A stretch of 64,000 nt of DNA from Streptomyces sp. LUP47B (GTDB taxonomy: Bacteria > Actinomycetota > Actinomycetes > Streptomycetales > Streptomycetaceae), in contig NZ_MJAH01000003.1 of assembly GCF_001746295.1 (NCBI RefSeq), positions 428,533 through 492,532 on the forward strand. The letters are read 5' to 3'. Positions 33,636-41,526 of the stretch are shown piece after piece. The stretch's first letter is position 1; every line of letters begins with the position of its first letter. Both the position numbers and the translations under genes were made by a program. The notes under the pieces were generated by a model. The model was not told the DNA's origin. It ran no database searches and saw only the letters and a program-made list of their open reading frames with translations.

Positions 33636-34390
33636 TGGCACGGTTGTCAGGTAAGACGGCGCTGGTCACCGGCGGCGGGCAGGGCGTGGGCCGCGGCATC
33701 GCGCTCGCGCTGGCCGCCGAGGGGGCGGCAGTGGTGATCACCGGCCGCACCGAGGGCAAGCTGAAGGACACGGCCGGGGAGATCACCGAGCGCGGCGGCC
33801 GGGCGCACACCGTGGTCGGGGACGTGGGGGAGCGGGACGACGTCGACCGCATGGTGGCCGAGACGGTACGGGAGTTCGGCGGTCTCGACGTGCTCGTCAA
33901 CAACGCGCAGTCCTCGGTGCAGCGCAAGCTGGCGGAGACATCGTACGAGGATGTCGAACTCACCTACCGCAGCGGACCGTTGGCCGCCTTCCACGCGATG
34001 CAGGCCGCCCTGCCCCATCTCAAGGAGAGCCGCGGCAGCGTGGTGAACCTCGGTTCGTCGGCCGCCGTGCAGGGCGAGGCGACCTTCGCGGCGTACGCGA
34101 TGGCCAAGGAGGCCATCCGCGGCCTGAGCCGGGTCGCCGCGCGAGAGTGGGGCCCGTACGGGATCCGGGTGAACGTCATCTGTCCGGCCGCGCTGAGCCC
34201 GGCGGCGGAAGAGTACTTCGCCGCCTATCCGGAGCGGGCGGAAGGGGTGCTGGCCGGGATTCCACTGGGGCGGATGGGCGATCCGGAGACGGACATCGGG
34301 CGGGCGGTGGTCGCTCTGGTCAGTGACGACATGGCATATCTGACCGGAGCGACGCTGATGCTGGAGGGTGGGCGCACGCTGATCGGGTGA
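33635..34390 (+). CDS. SDR-family oxidoreductase
   Basis: 251 residues from ATG 33635 (AAGGA 6 nt upstream; GTG 33632 is less well spaced). TGGGQGVG (12-19) binds the cofactor, and Ser141/142, Tyr154 and Lys158 form the catalytic site. NNAQ replaces NNAG. It lacks the C-terminal extension of the MFE-2-type SDRs in the window, so it is more like a FabG/hydroxysteroid-dehydrogenase type enzyme. It closes the operon that starts with the dehydrogenase pair and probably oxidises the resulting hydroxyacyl-CoA. Confidence 0.88.
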   Translation: MARLSGKTALVTGGGQGVGRGIALALAAEGAAVVITGRTEGKLKDTAGEITERGGRAHTVVGDVGERDDVDRMVAETVREFGGLDVLVNNAQSSVQRKLAETSYEDVELTYRSGPLAAFHAMQAALPHLKESRGSVVNLGSSAAVQGEATFAAYAMAKEAIRGLSRVAAREWGPYGIRVNVICPAALSPAAEEYFAAYPERAEGVLAGIPLGRMGDPETDIGRAVVALVSDDMAYLTGATLMLEGGRTLIG

Positions 34391-34459
34391 GCAGGAGTTC
34401 TCGCCGCCGCCGCCCCTACCCGTCCCATCCCCGAAGCTTGGCCCCCTTCCCCACCCACC

Positions 34460-35671
34460 TCACACAACGCCCCGGGCGCGCAGCCCGGCCAACTGGTCCT
34501 CCGTCAACCCCGCGAGAGCGGTGAGCACTTCGTCGGTGTGCTCACCCAGCGCCGGCGGCGGGGCGTACCCCTCGACCGGCGTCGCGGTGAACCGGATGGG
34601 GTTGGCGAGCATCGGCAGCTGCCCCGAGGCCGGGTCCTCGACCTCGATCAGCATCCCCCGGTGCTGTATCTGCGGGTCGGCGAAGACCTCGGGCATCTCG
34701 TTGTACGGGCCCGCGGGCACGTCGTGTGCGTCGAGCACGGTCAGCCACTCGTCCCGGGTGCGGGTGCGCAGGATCGCCGCCAGCACCGGCAGGATCTCCT
34801 CGCGGTGGGCGATCCGGGCGGAGGTCGTGGCGAACCGTTCGTCCTGGAGGAGGTCGGTGCGGTCGGCCGCCGCGCAGAACGCGGCGAACTGCTTGTCGTT
34901 GCCCGCGACCAGGAAGATCGGCCTGTCCTTGCAGGGGAAGGCCTGCGAGGGGATCCCGCCGTAGCCGCCGTTTCCGCGCCGCTGCGGAACCTCGCCGGAG
35001 ACCAGGTAGTTCATCGCGAAGTGGGACAGCGAGGCCAGGCCGCAGTCCAGCAGGGACAGGTCGATGAACTGGCCCTCGCCGGTGAGGTCCCGGTGGCGCA
35101 GGGCCGCGAGGACGGCCGTGGAGGCGTAGAGCCCCGTGAGGATGTCGATCATGCTGACGCCGACCTTCATCGGCTCCTCGGGGTGCCCGGAGACGCTCAT
35201 CATCCCCGACATGGCCTGGAAGATGCCGTCGTAGCCGGGGCGGTCGGAGTACGGGCCGGTCTGGCCGAAGCCGGTGACCGAGAGGTAGACGAGGCGCGGG
35301 TTGAGCGCGCGCAGGCTCTCGTGGTCGAGGCCGTACTTCGCCAGCGTGCCCGTCCGGAAGTTCTCGACCAGTACGTCCGAGCGTGCGGCGAGGGCGCGGA
35401 TCAGCTGCTGTCCCTCGGTGGCGGCGTGGTTGACGGTGACCGACCGCTTGTTGCGGTTGGCGGCGAGGTAGAAGGCGGCGGTGTCGGTCCGGTCGCCGTC
35501 GGGTCCGGGGGCGAAGGGAGGGCCGTACGTCCGGGAGTCGTCCCCCGATCCGGGCCGCTCGACCTTGATCACCTCGGCGCCGAGATCGGCCAGCATCTGG
35601 GTGGCCAGCGGCGCGGCGAGGATGCGGGACAGATCGAGCACGCGGATCCCGGCCAGTGCGGTCGACGGCAT
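34460..35671 (-). CDS. CaiB/BaiF-family (class III) CoA-transferase
   Basis: 403 residues, normal length. LAGIRVLDLSRILAAP (6-21), VIKVERPGSGD (~34-44) and the ENFRTG box (~103) are class III signatures; Asp176 (VSMIDILTG) is the candidate catalytic aspartate. C-terminal PALGEHTDEVL is conserved. It is transcribed alone, divergent from the thioesterase gene, with two AT-rich patches in the shared 145-bp promoter region. Unlike the transferase at 8485, it is the classic succinyl/acyl-CoA type in length and spacing. Confidence 0.9.
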   Translation of the reverse strand: MPSTALAGIRVLDLSRILAAPLATQMLADLGAEVIKVERPGSGDDSRTYGPPFAPGPDGDRTDTAAFYLAANRNKRSVTVNHAATEGQQLIRALAARSDVLVENFRTGTLAKYGLDHESLRALNPRLVYLSVTGFGQTGPYSDRPGYDGIFQAMSGMMSVSGHPEEPMKVGVSMIDILTGLYASTAVLAALRHRDLTGEGQFIDLSLLDCGLASLSHFAMNYLVSGEVPQRRGNGGYGGIPSQAFPCKDRPIFLVAGNDKQFAAFCAAADRTDLLQDERFATTSARIAHREEILPVLAAILRTRTRDEWLTVLDAHDVPAGPYNEMPEVFADPQIQHRGMLIEVEDPASGQLPMLANPIRFTATPVEGYAPPPALGEHTDEVLTALAGLTEDQLAGLRARGVV

Positions 35672-35695
35672 CTGGGTCTCCCTCTGTTCACGGAC

Positions 35696-35780
35696 GATGA
35701 ATCAGTTATATAAATAATACATCTAGCGCTCGGCTGCGGCCGACGCGATTGCCTCATCTATTCAATTCATGTAACTATAT
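35696..35780. promoter_or_regulatory. Double AT-rich element between divergent CoA-transferase and thioesterase operons
   Basis: Patch 1 (35696-35725) contains GAATCAGTTATATAAATAAT. Patch 2 (35755-35780) contains TATTCAAT, a 7-nt spacer and ACTATAT, a weaker version of the composite element at 30714. Two patches facing opposite ways fit two operators serving the two operons. Confidence 0.55.
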
Positions 35781-35816
35781 GGATCGGCCGCCAGGCCGGG
35801 ACCGGAGGGCGGGCTG

Positions 35817-36308
35817 ATGACCGTCGCGGCGAGGACCCTCACCGATCAGGAACAGCGAGAACGCCGGGCCTGGTTCCGGGCCCGCTGGGAGCGCGGGGTC
35901 GCCTTCAACCGGCGTTGCCGCATCCGGGTGACGCGCTGGGACGCGGAAGCGGTCGAGATCGTGCTCCCCTACGCCGAGTCCCTCTCGGCCCACGAAGGCG
36001 TCTTCCACGGCGGCGTCATCTCCGCGCTCATCGACACCGCCGGCGCCGGAGCCGTGATCGCCGGGCACGACTTCACCAAGGGCAGCCGGCTCAGCACCGT
36101 GTCGATGTCGGTGCAGTACCTGGCACCCGCCCGCGGCCGTGAGGCGGTCGCGTACGCGCGCTGCGTGCGGCGGGGCGGCCGGGTGCACTTCGCCGACGTG
36201 GACGTGCGGGCCGACGGACGCATCTGCGCCCGCGGGCAGGTGGTGGTGACCATCTCCGGGGAGCGGCCCGGCGTCGGCGATCCGATCGAACCGCTGGACG
36301 AGGAGTGA
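35817..36308 (+). CDS. PaaI-type hotdog thioesterase
   Basis: 163 residues. The HEGVFHGGVISALIDTAGAGAV stretch (~58-79, in parts) is the hotdog thioesterase signature; the central helix is followed by STVSMSVQYLAPARG. Such enzymes hydrolyse aryl- or acyl-CoA, often to rescue CoA from stalled intermediates of ring catabolism. First gene of a six-gene forward operon ending at 40665; the next gene begins four bases after its stop. Confidence 0.86.
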   Translation: MTVAARTLTDQEQRERRAWFRARWERGVAFNRRCRIRVTRWDAEAVEIVLPYAESLSAHEGVFHGGVISALIDTAGAGAVIAGHDFTKGSRLSTVSMSVQYLAPARGREAVAYARCVRRGGRVHFADVDVRADGRICARGQVVVTISGERPGVGDPIEPLDEE

Positions 36309-36312
36309 CGTG

Positions 36313-37173
36313 ATGCCCGAGGAAACCGCAGTGGCCCCCGAGGACCTGGACCTGGTCCTGTACGAGGTGGACGAGGACGGCGTCGCCACCGTCACCCTCA
36401 ACAGGCCTGAGCGCAAGAACGCGTGGAGCATCCCCATGGAGCGCCGCTTCTTCGCGCTCCTCGACCAAGCCGCGCAGGACCCCGCCGTCCGGGTGGTGAT
36501 CATCACCGGGGCGGGCAGGGCCTTCTGCCCGGGGATGGACATGCAGCGCCTGGAGCAGAACTCGCAGCCGGGGGAGTCCCTCAACCTCCAGGCCCGCGTA
36601 CCGATGTACAGCAGGCGCAACATGCCGAAGCCGATGATCGCCGCCGTCAACGGCGCCTGCGCGGGCATCGGCCTGGTCCAGGCGCTCATCTGCGACATCC
36701 GCTTCGCCGCCCGTGGGGCCCGCTTCACCACCGCCTTCACCCGACGCGGCCTGGCCGGCGAGTACAACATGCCGTACGTCCTGCCGCGCGTGATCGGCCT
36801 GGAGAACGCGCTCGACCTGCTGCTGTCCGGCCGCGTCTTCGACGCCGACGAGGCCAAGGACCTCGGCCTCGTCAGCCGCGTCGTCGAGCCCGAGGACCTG
36901 CTCGACGCCGCCCGCGCCTACGCCCGGGACATCGCCCGCAACTGCTCCCCGCGCGCCATGGCCGTCCTGCGCCACCAGGTGTACGGCGACCTCGACCGCC
37001 CCTTCACCGACGCCCTCGCCCGGTCCTACTCCGCCATGGAGTTCTTCGCGGGCTCGCCCGACTTCCGGGAGGGCGTGTCGAGCTTCGTGGAGAAGCGGGA
37101 GCCCAAGTTCGAGGGACTGCCGCCGGACTTCGACCCGGACGAGGCCACGCGCGACGCGTTTCTGCCGTACTGA
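36313..37173 (+). CDS. Crotonase-family enoyl-CoA hydratase/isomerase
   Basis: 286 residues from ATG 36313 (AGGAG 7 nt upstream; GTG 36310 also possible). TGAGRAFCPGMDM (66-78) is the oxyanion region. The first Glu position is Gln123 (GIGLVQALICD), while Glu150 is kept (RRGLAGEYNMPY). It is clearly related to the crotonase at 53936, sharing the CPGMDM, GACAGIG-xx-QAL and C-terminal FREGV/YREGV plus SF-E-R features. Likely an isomerase or ring hydrolase rather than a simple hydratase. Confidence 0.88.
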   Translation: MPEETAVAPEDLDLVLYEVDEDGVATVTLNRPERKNAWSIPMERRFFALLDQAAQDPAVRVVIITGAGRAFCPGMDMQRLEQNSQPGESLNLQARVPMYSRRNMPKPMIAAVNGACAGIGLVQALICDIRFAARGARFTTAFTRRGLAGEYNMPYVLPRVIGLENALDLLLSGRVFDADEAKDLGLVSRVVEPEDLLDAARAYARDIARNCSPRAMAVLRHQVYGDLDRPFTDALARSYSAMEFFAGSPDFREGVSSFVEKREPKFEGLPPDFDPDEATRDAFLPY

Positions 37174-37196
37174 ACCGATGCTAGGAGCACACGCAG

Positions 37197-37649
37197 ATGA
37201 CAGGGCAACCCTTCCCCGTCGAGGCCGGGCACATCATGATGTTCGCCCGCGCCATCGGTGACGAGAACCCGGCGTACACGGGCGAGTCGGCGGTCGCACC
37301 GCCCACCTTCACCATGGCGAGCGCCCACTACGACCCCGACTACCACCTGCGTCCCAAGCCGGACGAGGAGTGGTTCGGGTCGGGACGCGGCGCCGGCGTC
37401 ATGGCCGAGGGCGCCGGCGGGCTCCATGCCGAGCAGCACTTCGAGTACCACCGTCCGGTGCGCGCCGGCGAGACCCTCTACGCGCACCTCTCCACCGGCC
37501 GCAGCTGGGAGAAGCAGGGCCGCACCGGCCGCCTGCTCTTCAGCGAGCGCATCACCGAGTACCGGGACGCCGACGGCGAACCGGTCGTCAGTGCCGTGAC
37601 CGTGGCCGTCGTCCCCGAGGGCCCGGCGACCCCGAAGGACGCCCGATGA
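37197..37649 (+). CDS. FAS1-type dehydratase N-terminal-domain hotdog protein
   Basis: 150 residues. The region MMFARAIGDENPAYTGE (~14-30) followed by APPTFTM is typical of the MaoC N-terminal (HadA/HadC-like, FAS1 dehydratase) domain, the chain that binds substrate but usually lacks the catalytic His. The following gene encodes a canonical catalytic MaoC chain with an ATGA overlap, so the two very likely form a heterodimeric enoyl-CoA hydratase, as HadAB or ChsH1/ChsH2 do. Confidence 0.87.
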   Translation: MTGQPFPVEAGHIMMFARAIGDENPAYTGESAVAPPTFTMASAHYDPDYHLRPKPDEEWFGSGRGAGVMAEGAGGLHAEQHFEYHRPVRAGETLYAHLSTGRSWEKQGRTGRLLFSERITEYRDADGEPVVSAVTVAVVPEGPATPKDAR

Positions 37650-38068
37650 GCCTGAGCCCCGACGACATCAAGGTCGGCGAGACCCGCGAGAGCGTCCTCG
37701 TCGACGACCTCAAGCGCACCCGGATCGTGCAGTACGCGGGCGCGTCCGGCGACTTCAATCCCCTGCACACCGACGAGAGGTTCGCCGTCGATGCGGCGGG
37801 CTATCCCGGCGTGTTCGCCCACGGCATGCTGACGATGGGCATGACCGGCCGGGTCCTGACCGACTGGGTCGGCACCGAGGCACTACTGCGCTACGGCGTG
37901 CGCTTCAAGGCCCAGGTCTGGCCCGGCGACACCCTCACCGCCACGGCCACCGTCGAGTCGATCGAGGACACCCCGACCGGTCCGGTCGCCCACTTCGTCC
38001 TGCGCACGGTCAACCAGGACGGCGCCGAGGTGGTCACCGGCACCGCGGCGGCCCGCCTGGAGCCCTGA
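37646..38068 (+). CDS. MaoC-family hydratase, catalytic subunit
   Basis: 140 residues. The GDFNPLHTD motif supplies Asp36 and His41, the catalytic dyad of (R)-specific hydratases. FAHGMLTMGM (~58) forms the hot-dog helix. It overlaps the FAS1-type chain by four bases. Reaction: hydration of a 2-enoyl-CoA to a 3-hydroxyacyl-CoA; it supplies a hydratase activity independent of the crotonases. Confidence 0.9.
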   Translation: MSLSPDDIKVGETRESVLVDDLKRTRIVQYAGASGDFNPLHTDERFAVDAAGYPGVFAHGMLTMGMTGRVLTDWVGTEALLRYGVRFKAQVWPGDTLTATATVESIEDTPTGPVAHFVLRTVNQDGAEVVTGTAAARLEP

Positions 38069-38072
38069 CCCG

Positions 38073-39545
38073 GTGGGCGCCGTACAGGAGGCCGGGGCGA
38101 CAGCCACCTGGACCGCCATGGTGAGCCGCGCCTACGACCACGGCCGCCCCGCCGTCCGGTTCGGCGACCTGACCTGGGGCGGACGCGAACTCCTCGACCG
38201 TGCGGCCGGCGCGGCCGACTGGCTGGACACCCTCGGCCTGGAGCCCGGCGAACCGGTGCCCGCACTGGTCGCCACCTCCGCCGACGCCCTCGCCCTGGTG
38301 ATCGGCGGCGCCGGATCCGGCCACCCGCTCGCACCGCTCGGCGTCCGCATGACGGCGTACGAGATCGCCGCCGTGGTCAAGGAGACGCGGGCTCATGTCC
38401 TGCTGGCGCAGCCCGAGTTCGCCGACCTCGGCAGGCAGGTCGCCGAACTGTCCGGCCGACGGATCGCCATCGTGCCCGAACTTCTGCTCGGTGAAAGGGA
38501 GTTGACTGCCGGACCCGACGACCTCGCCACCGTCCTGCACACCTCGGGAACGACGGGCCTGCCCAAGCCCGTCCCCATGAGCCAACGGCGCCTGGCCGCC
38601 CGGGCCGGTGTGAACGGGCGGCTGTGCGGGCTCGACCCCGACAGCTTCTACGGCGGCAGCGCGCCCTTCCACCACATCGCGGGCCTGGGCAACATCGCCG
38701 TCGCCCTCGCCGCCGGCGCCCTCGTCACCGGCCTGCCCCGCTTCACCGTCGAGGGCTGGGCCCTGCTGCGGGACCTGGGCACCACGCACACCAGCATGGT
38801 CCCCGCGATGCTGGAGACCCTGCTGGCGGCCGGACAGGCCCGTCACGAGACGCTGCGCACCCTCCAGTACGGTGGCGCGCCCGTCCGCCCCGGCACCCTG
38901 CGCCGGACGTACGAGGCGATGCCCGGCGTCCGCATGCTCAACATGTTCGGACAGACGGAGGGCTCGCCGATCAGCGTGCTCACCCCGCAGGACCACCGGG
39001 AGGCGGTGGCAGGACGCACCGAGCTGCTGCGGTCGGTGGGGCGGCCCGCACCCGGTGTCGAGATCAGGGTCCACGACCCCGGGCCGGACGGCGTCGGCGA
39101 GATCCACGCCCGCGCCGACCACCTCTTCAAGATCGACGCCGAGGGCTGGCTGCACAGCGGCGACCTGGGCCGCGTGGCGGAGGACGGGTATCTCTACCTG
39201 CTCGGCCGACGCACCGACATGATCATCCGCGGTGGCGAGAACGTCCACCCGCTCGAGGTGGAGACGGTCCTGTCCGCGCACCCCGGGGTGGCGGACGTCG
39301 CGGTCACCGGCGTACCGGACGAGCGGCTCGGCCAGACCGTCGTCGCCTTCGTCGTCCCCGCCGATCCCGGCGCCCCACCGCAGCCCGCGGCACTCAGAAG
39401 CCACACCCGCGCCCGGCTGTCCGGGTTCAAGGTCCCTGTCCGCTGGTGGTTCGTGGACGACCTGCCGCGCAACGCGAACGGCAAGGTCGTACGCCGAAGC
39501 CTTCGGGAACCCACCGCGCTCGAAGGAGAACCACGTGACGCTTGA
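38073..39545 (+). CDS. Acyl-CoA ligase (ANL superfamily), complete active-site motifs
   Basis: 490 residues from GTG 38073. HTSGTTGLPKPV (156-167) is a normal phosphate loop, MFGQTEG (~292) is the A5 motif, HSGDLGR (~355) the A7 motif, RRTDMIIRGGENVHP the hinge, and LPRNANGKVVRR (near 473) holds the catalytic lysine. It should activate a carboxylic acid with ATP and CoA. It may be the functional counterpart of the degenerate ligase-like protein at 14081. Its 3' end overlaps the beta-lactamase-like gene by 11 bp. Confidence 0.92.
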   Translation: MGAVQEAGATATWTAMVSRAYDHGRPAVRFGDLTWGGRELLDRAAGAADWLDTLGLEPGEPVPALVATSADALALVIGGAGSGHPLAPLGVRMTAYEIAAVVKETRAHVLLAQPEFADLGRQVAELSGRRIAIVPELLLGERELTAGPDDLATVLHTSGTTGLPKPVPMSQRRLAARAGVNGRLCGLDPDSFYGGSAPFHHIAGLGNIAVALAAGALVTGLPRFTVEGWALLRDLGTTHTSMVPAMLETLLAAGQARHETLRTLQYGGAPVRPGTLRRTYEAMPGVRMLNMFGQTEGSPISVLTPQDHREAVAGRTELLRSVGRPAPGVEIRVHDPGPDGVGEIHARADHLFKIDAEGWLHSGDLGRVAEDGYLYLLGRRTDMIIRGGENVHPLEVETVLSAHPGVADVAVTGVPDERLGQTVVAFVVPADPGAPPQPAALRSHTRARLSGFKVPVRWWFVDDLPRNANGKVVRRSLREPTALEGEPRDA

Positions 39546-40665
39546 CCACTCGGTCGTCGCCCCCGAAGCCGTCGGTGTCGACCCGCACCGGCTGGACGTG
39601 CTCCTGAGTCGGATCCGTCTGGAGGTCGAGCACGGACCGCTGCCGTCCGTGCAGGTCGCAGTCGCGCGGGGCGGACGGCTGGTCGCCTTCGAGACCTGGG
39701 GGGACGCCGAACCGTCCACGCGATACGTCCTGCAGTCCGTCGGGCGGTCCATCGTCGCGGGCGCGGTCTGGAAGCTGATCGGCGAAGGCCTGCTGGACGT
39801 GGGCGAGCACGTTGCCGCGATCATCCCGGAGTTCGCGCCGAACGGGAAGGAGACGGTGACGGTCGAGCAGGTGCTCACCCACACCGCGGGCTTCCCCTTC
39901 GCACCGCTCGGCTATCCGAAGATGCTCGACCGCGAGCAGCGCCTCGCCGCCTTCGGCCGCTGGCGGCTCGACTACCCGCCGGGCAGCCGCTTCCAGTTCC
40001 ACCTCACCTCGGCGGCCTGGCTGATCGCCGAGATCGTGGAGCGGCGTACGGGCCTGGTGTTCGCCGACTACCTGCGTGACCGGATCGCCGTGCCGCTCGG
40101 CCTGTCCTCGCTCGAACTCGGCGTCCCGGTGGACCGTCAGGCCGGCAGCGTCGCTCCGATGACCGCCACCGACCGCACGAGCGACGAGCAGGAACCCGAC
40201 CCCTGGGGCCCCTGGTACCTGTCCGACCCGCGAGTGCTCGCCGCCGGGGAACCCAGCCACGCGCTGGTCGCCACGGCCGCCGATGTCGCCCTGTACTTCC
40301 AGGCACTGGAGCACTCGGGCCTGTGGAAGCCGGAGGCGGTGGCGGAGGGCACCCGGATCCGGCTGACGGACCACCCGCACGGGGAGCAGATCTACGGGGG
40401 CGGCTCCAACCGCCGTACCAGCATGGGCCTGTTCGTCACCGTGGCCGGCCCGGACGCGGGCAGCAACCTGCCGTCCACCGGTTCGCCCGCCCTCTTCGGC
40501 AGCGCCGGAGCCGCCTACCAACTCGGCTTCCTGGACCCGGAGACCGGCCTGTCCTTCGCCTGCCTGAGCAACGGCTACCCCCTCGCCGGCTACGACCACT
40601 CCCGGCGCGGCACGGCACTGCTCACCAACATCGCGAACCTCGCGGCGGATCTCACCGACCAGTAG
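39535..40665 (+). CDS. Beta-lactamase/esterase-fold protein with SxxR in place of SxxK
   Basis: 376 residues from GTG 39535 (AAGGAG 6 nt upstream). The fold follows class C beta-lactamase/EstB enzymes: QVAVARGGRLV (40-50), SVGRSIVAGAVWKLIGEGLLD (68-88, in parts), VLTHTAGFPF (~117) and a C-terminal GSAGAAYQLGF. The nucleophile Ser68 is present, but SxxK is SVGR, so the general-base Lys is Arg71, and the usual Tyr-x-Asn box reads FHLTSAA. It may be a modified hydrolase or inactive. LipE/LipL-like serine hydrolases occur in steroid regulons. Confidence 0.82.
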   Translation: MTLDHSVVAPEAVGVDPHRLDVLLSRIRLEVEHGPLPSVQVAVARGGRLVAFETWGDAEPSTRYVLQSVGRSIVAGAVWKLIGEGLLDVGEHVAAIIPEFAPNGKETVTVEQVLTHTAGFPFAPLGYPKMLDREQRLAAFGRWRLDYPPGSRFQFHLTSAAWLIAEIVERRTGLVFADYLRDRIAVPLGLSSLELGVPVDRQAGSVAPMTATDRTSDEQEPDPWGPWYLSDPRVLAAGEPSHALVATAADVALYFQALEHSGLWKPEAVAEGTRIRLTDHPHGEQIYGGGSNRRTSMGLFVTVAGPDAGSNLPSTGSPALFGSAGAAYQLGFLDPETGLSFACLSNGYPLAGYDHSRRGTALLTNIANLAADLTDQ

Positions 40666-40679
40666 GGCGGTCGCACCCG

Positions 40680-40697
40680 CTCCGCACGGCTGCGGAG
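40680..40697. terminator. Possible intrinsic terminator between convergent genes
   Basis: CTCCGCA-CGGC-TGCGGAG forms a 7-bp perfect stem with a 4-nt loop, 15 bp after the beta-lactamase-like gene and 66 bp before the end of the convergent litS. Short, and there is no T-tract. Confidence 0.35.
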
Positions 40698-40762
40698 TCT
40701 CGTGGCCGTCTCGCGCGCGGGCGCCGCCCTGGATGCGCTCGGCGCCGGATTCCGGTGCGTGC

Positions 40763-41371
40763 CTACGCGCCGTTCCCGCCCGCGCGGCCTCGTTCGATCC
40801 CCTCACGCAGCCGATGCAGGCCGCGCCGGGCGTGGCTCTTCACGGTGCCCAGGGGGATGCCGGTGTGCTCGGCGATCTGGGCCTGGGTGAGGTCCTCGTA
40901 GAACGCCATGCACAGCACCTCGCGCTGGTGGCGCGGCAGCCGGGACAGGGCGTCGACCAGGAGCACCCGGTCCAGGACGTCGTCCGGGGCGCCCGCCTCG
41001 TGACGGTACGCGTCGGCGTCGGAGGCCATCGAGTCGATCAGCGTGAGACGCCTCGTCCGGGCCGACAGCGCGTCGATGATCTTCCGGCGCGCGATGCCGA
41101 CCAGCCAGGCGCCCAGCGGTCCCCGCTCCGGACGGTAGCCGTCCCGTCCGCGCCAGGCGCCGAGGAACACCTGCTGGGTCACGTCCTCGGCCTCATGGGC
41201 GTCACCGAGCGAGCGGGTGGCCATGGTGTGGACGAGTGAGCCCCAGCGCCGGTAGACGGCCGCGAACGCGGTCTCGTCCGCGGCGCACAGACCGCGTGCC
41301 AGTTCGTCGTCGCACGGCGTCTCCTCCGCGGCCTGGGTGCGAACACCGGCGGATCGCGTGTTCGTGGTCAT
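40763..41371 (-). CDS. litS: ECF-type RNA polymerase sigma factor LitS
   Basis: 202 residues from ATG 41371 (GGAGGG 8 nt upstream). Region 2 is visible at GDAHEAEDVTQQVFLGAWRG (~55-75), region 4 at LPRHQREVLCMAFYEDLTQAQIAEHTGI (~150-178, in parts) and LGTVKSHARRGLHRLRE. It is divergent from litR, which matches the Streptomyces coelicolor light-response locus, where LitS transcribes the crt operons and LitR is needed for litS expression. An inverted repeat at 41488 lies in the shared promoter region. Confidence 0.85.
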   Translation of the reverse strand: MTTNTRSAGVRTQAAEETPCDDELARGLCAADETAFAAVYRRWGSLVHTMATRSLGDAHEAEDVTQQVFLGAWRGRDGYRPERGPLGAWLVGIARRKIIDALSARTRRLTLIDSMASDADAYRHEAGAPDDVLDRVLLVDALSRLPRHQREVLCMAFYEDLTQAQIAEHTGIPLGTVKSHARRGLHRLREGIERGRAGGNGA

Positions 41372-41487
41372 GGGCTTGTCCCTCCTGCCGTGCGTCCCGT
41401 GATGGGGCCGGAATGCCGCCTGCCGAACCGCTTGCGGTCGGCGGGCGGCACAGTGGCCGAGCGCCTGCGTGCCAGTGTTGTGAGCTG

Positions 41488-41514
41488 AAACGACGCAGAC
41501 AACATGCGTCGTTT
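41488..41514. promoter_or_regulatory. Perfect inverted repeat between litS and litR (LitR operator candidate)
   Basis: AAACGACGCA (41488-41497) and TGCGTCGTTT (41505-41514) are exact complements around a 7-nt spacer. A third half-site, TGCGTCGTAC, follows at 41516-41525, directly before the litR ATG. CarH/LitR-type MerR regulators bind palindromes near their own promoter in the dark, so this fits an autoregulatory operator. Confidence 0.7.
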
Positions 41515-41526
41515 GTGCGTCGTACG

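Noticed and set aside
1..40665. Whole island as a standard cholesterol degradation cluster
   Set aside because: No KshA/KshB, HsaA-D, KstD, mce or KstR-type genes are seen, and the regulators are GntR/FCD rather than TetR; only the side-chain-type enzymes are shared.
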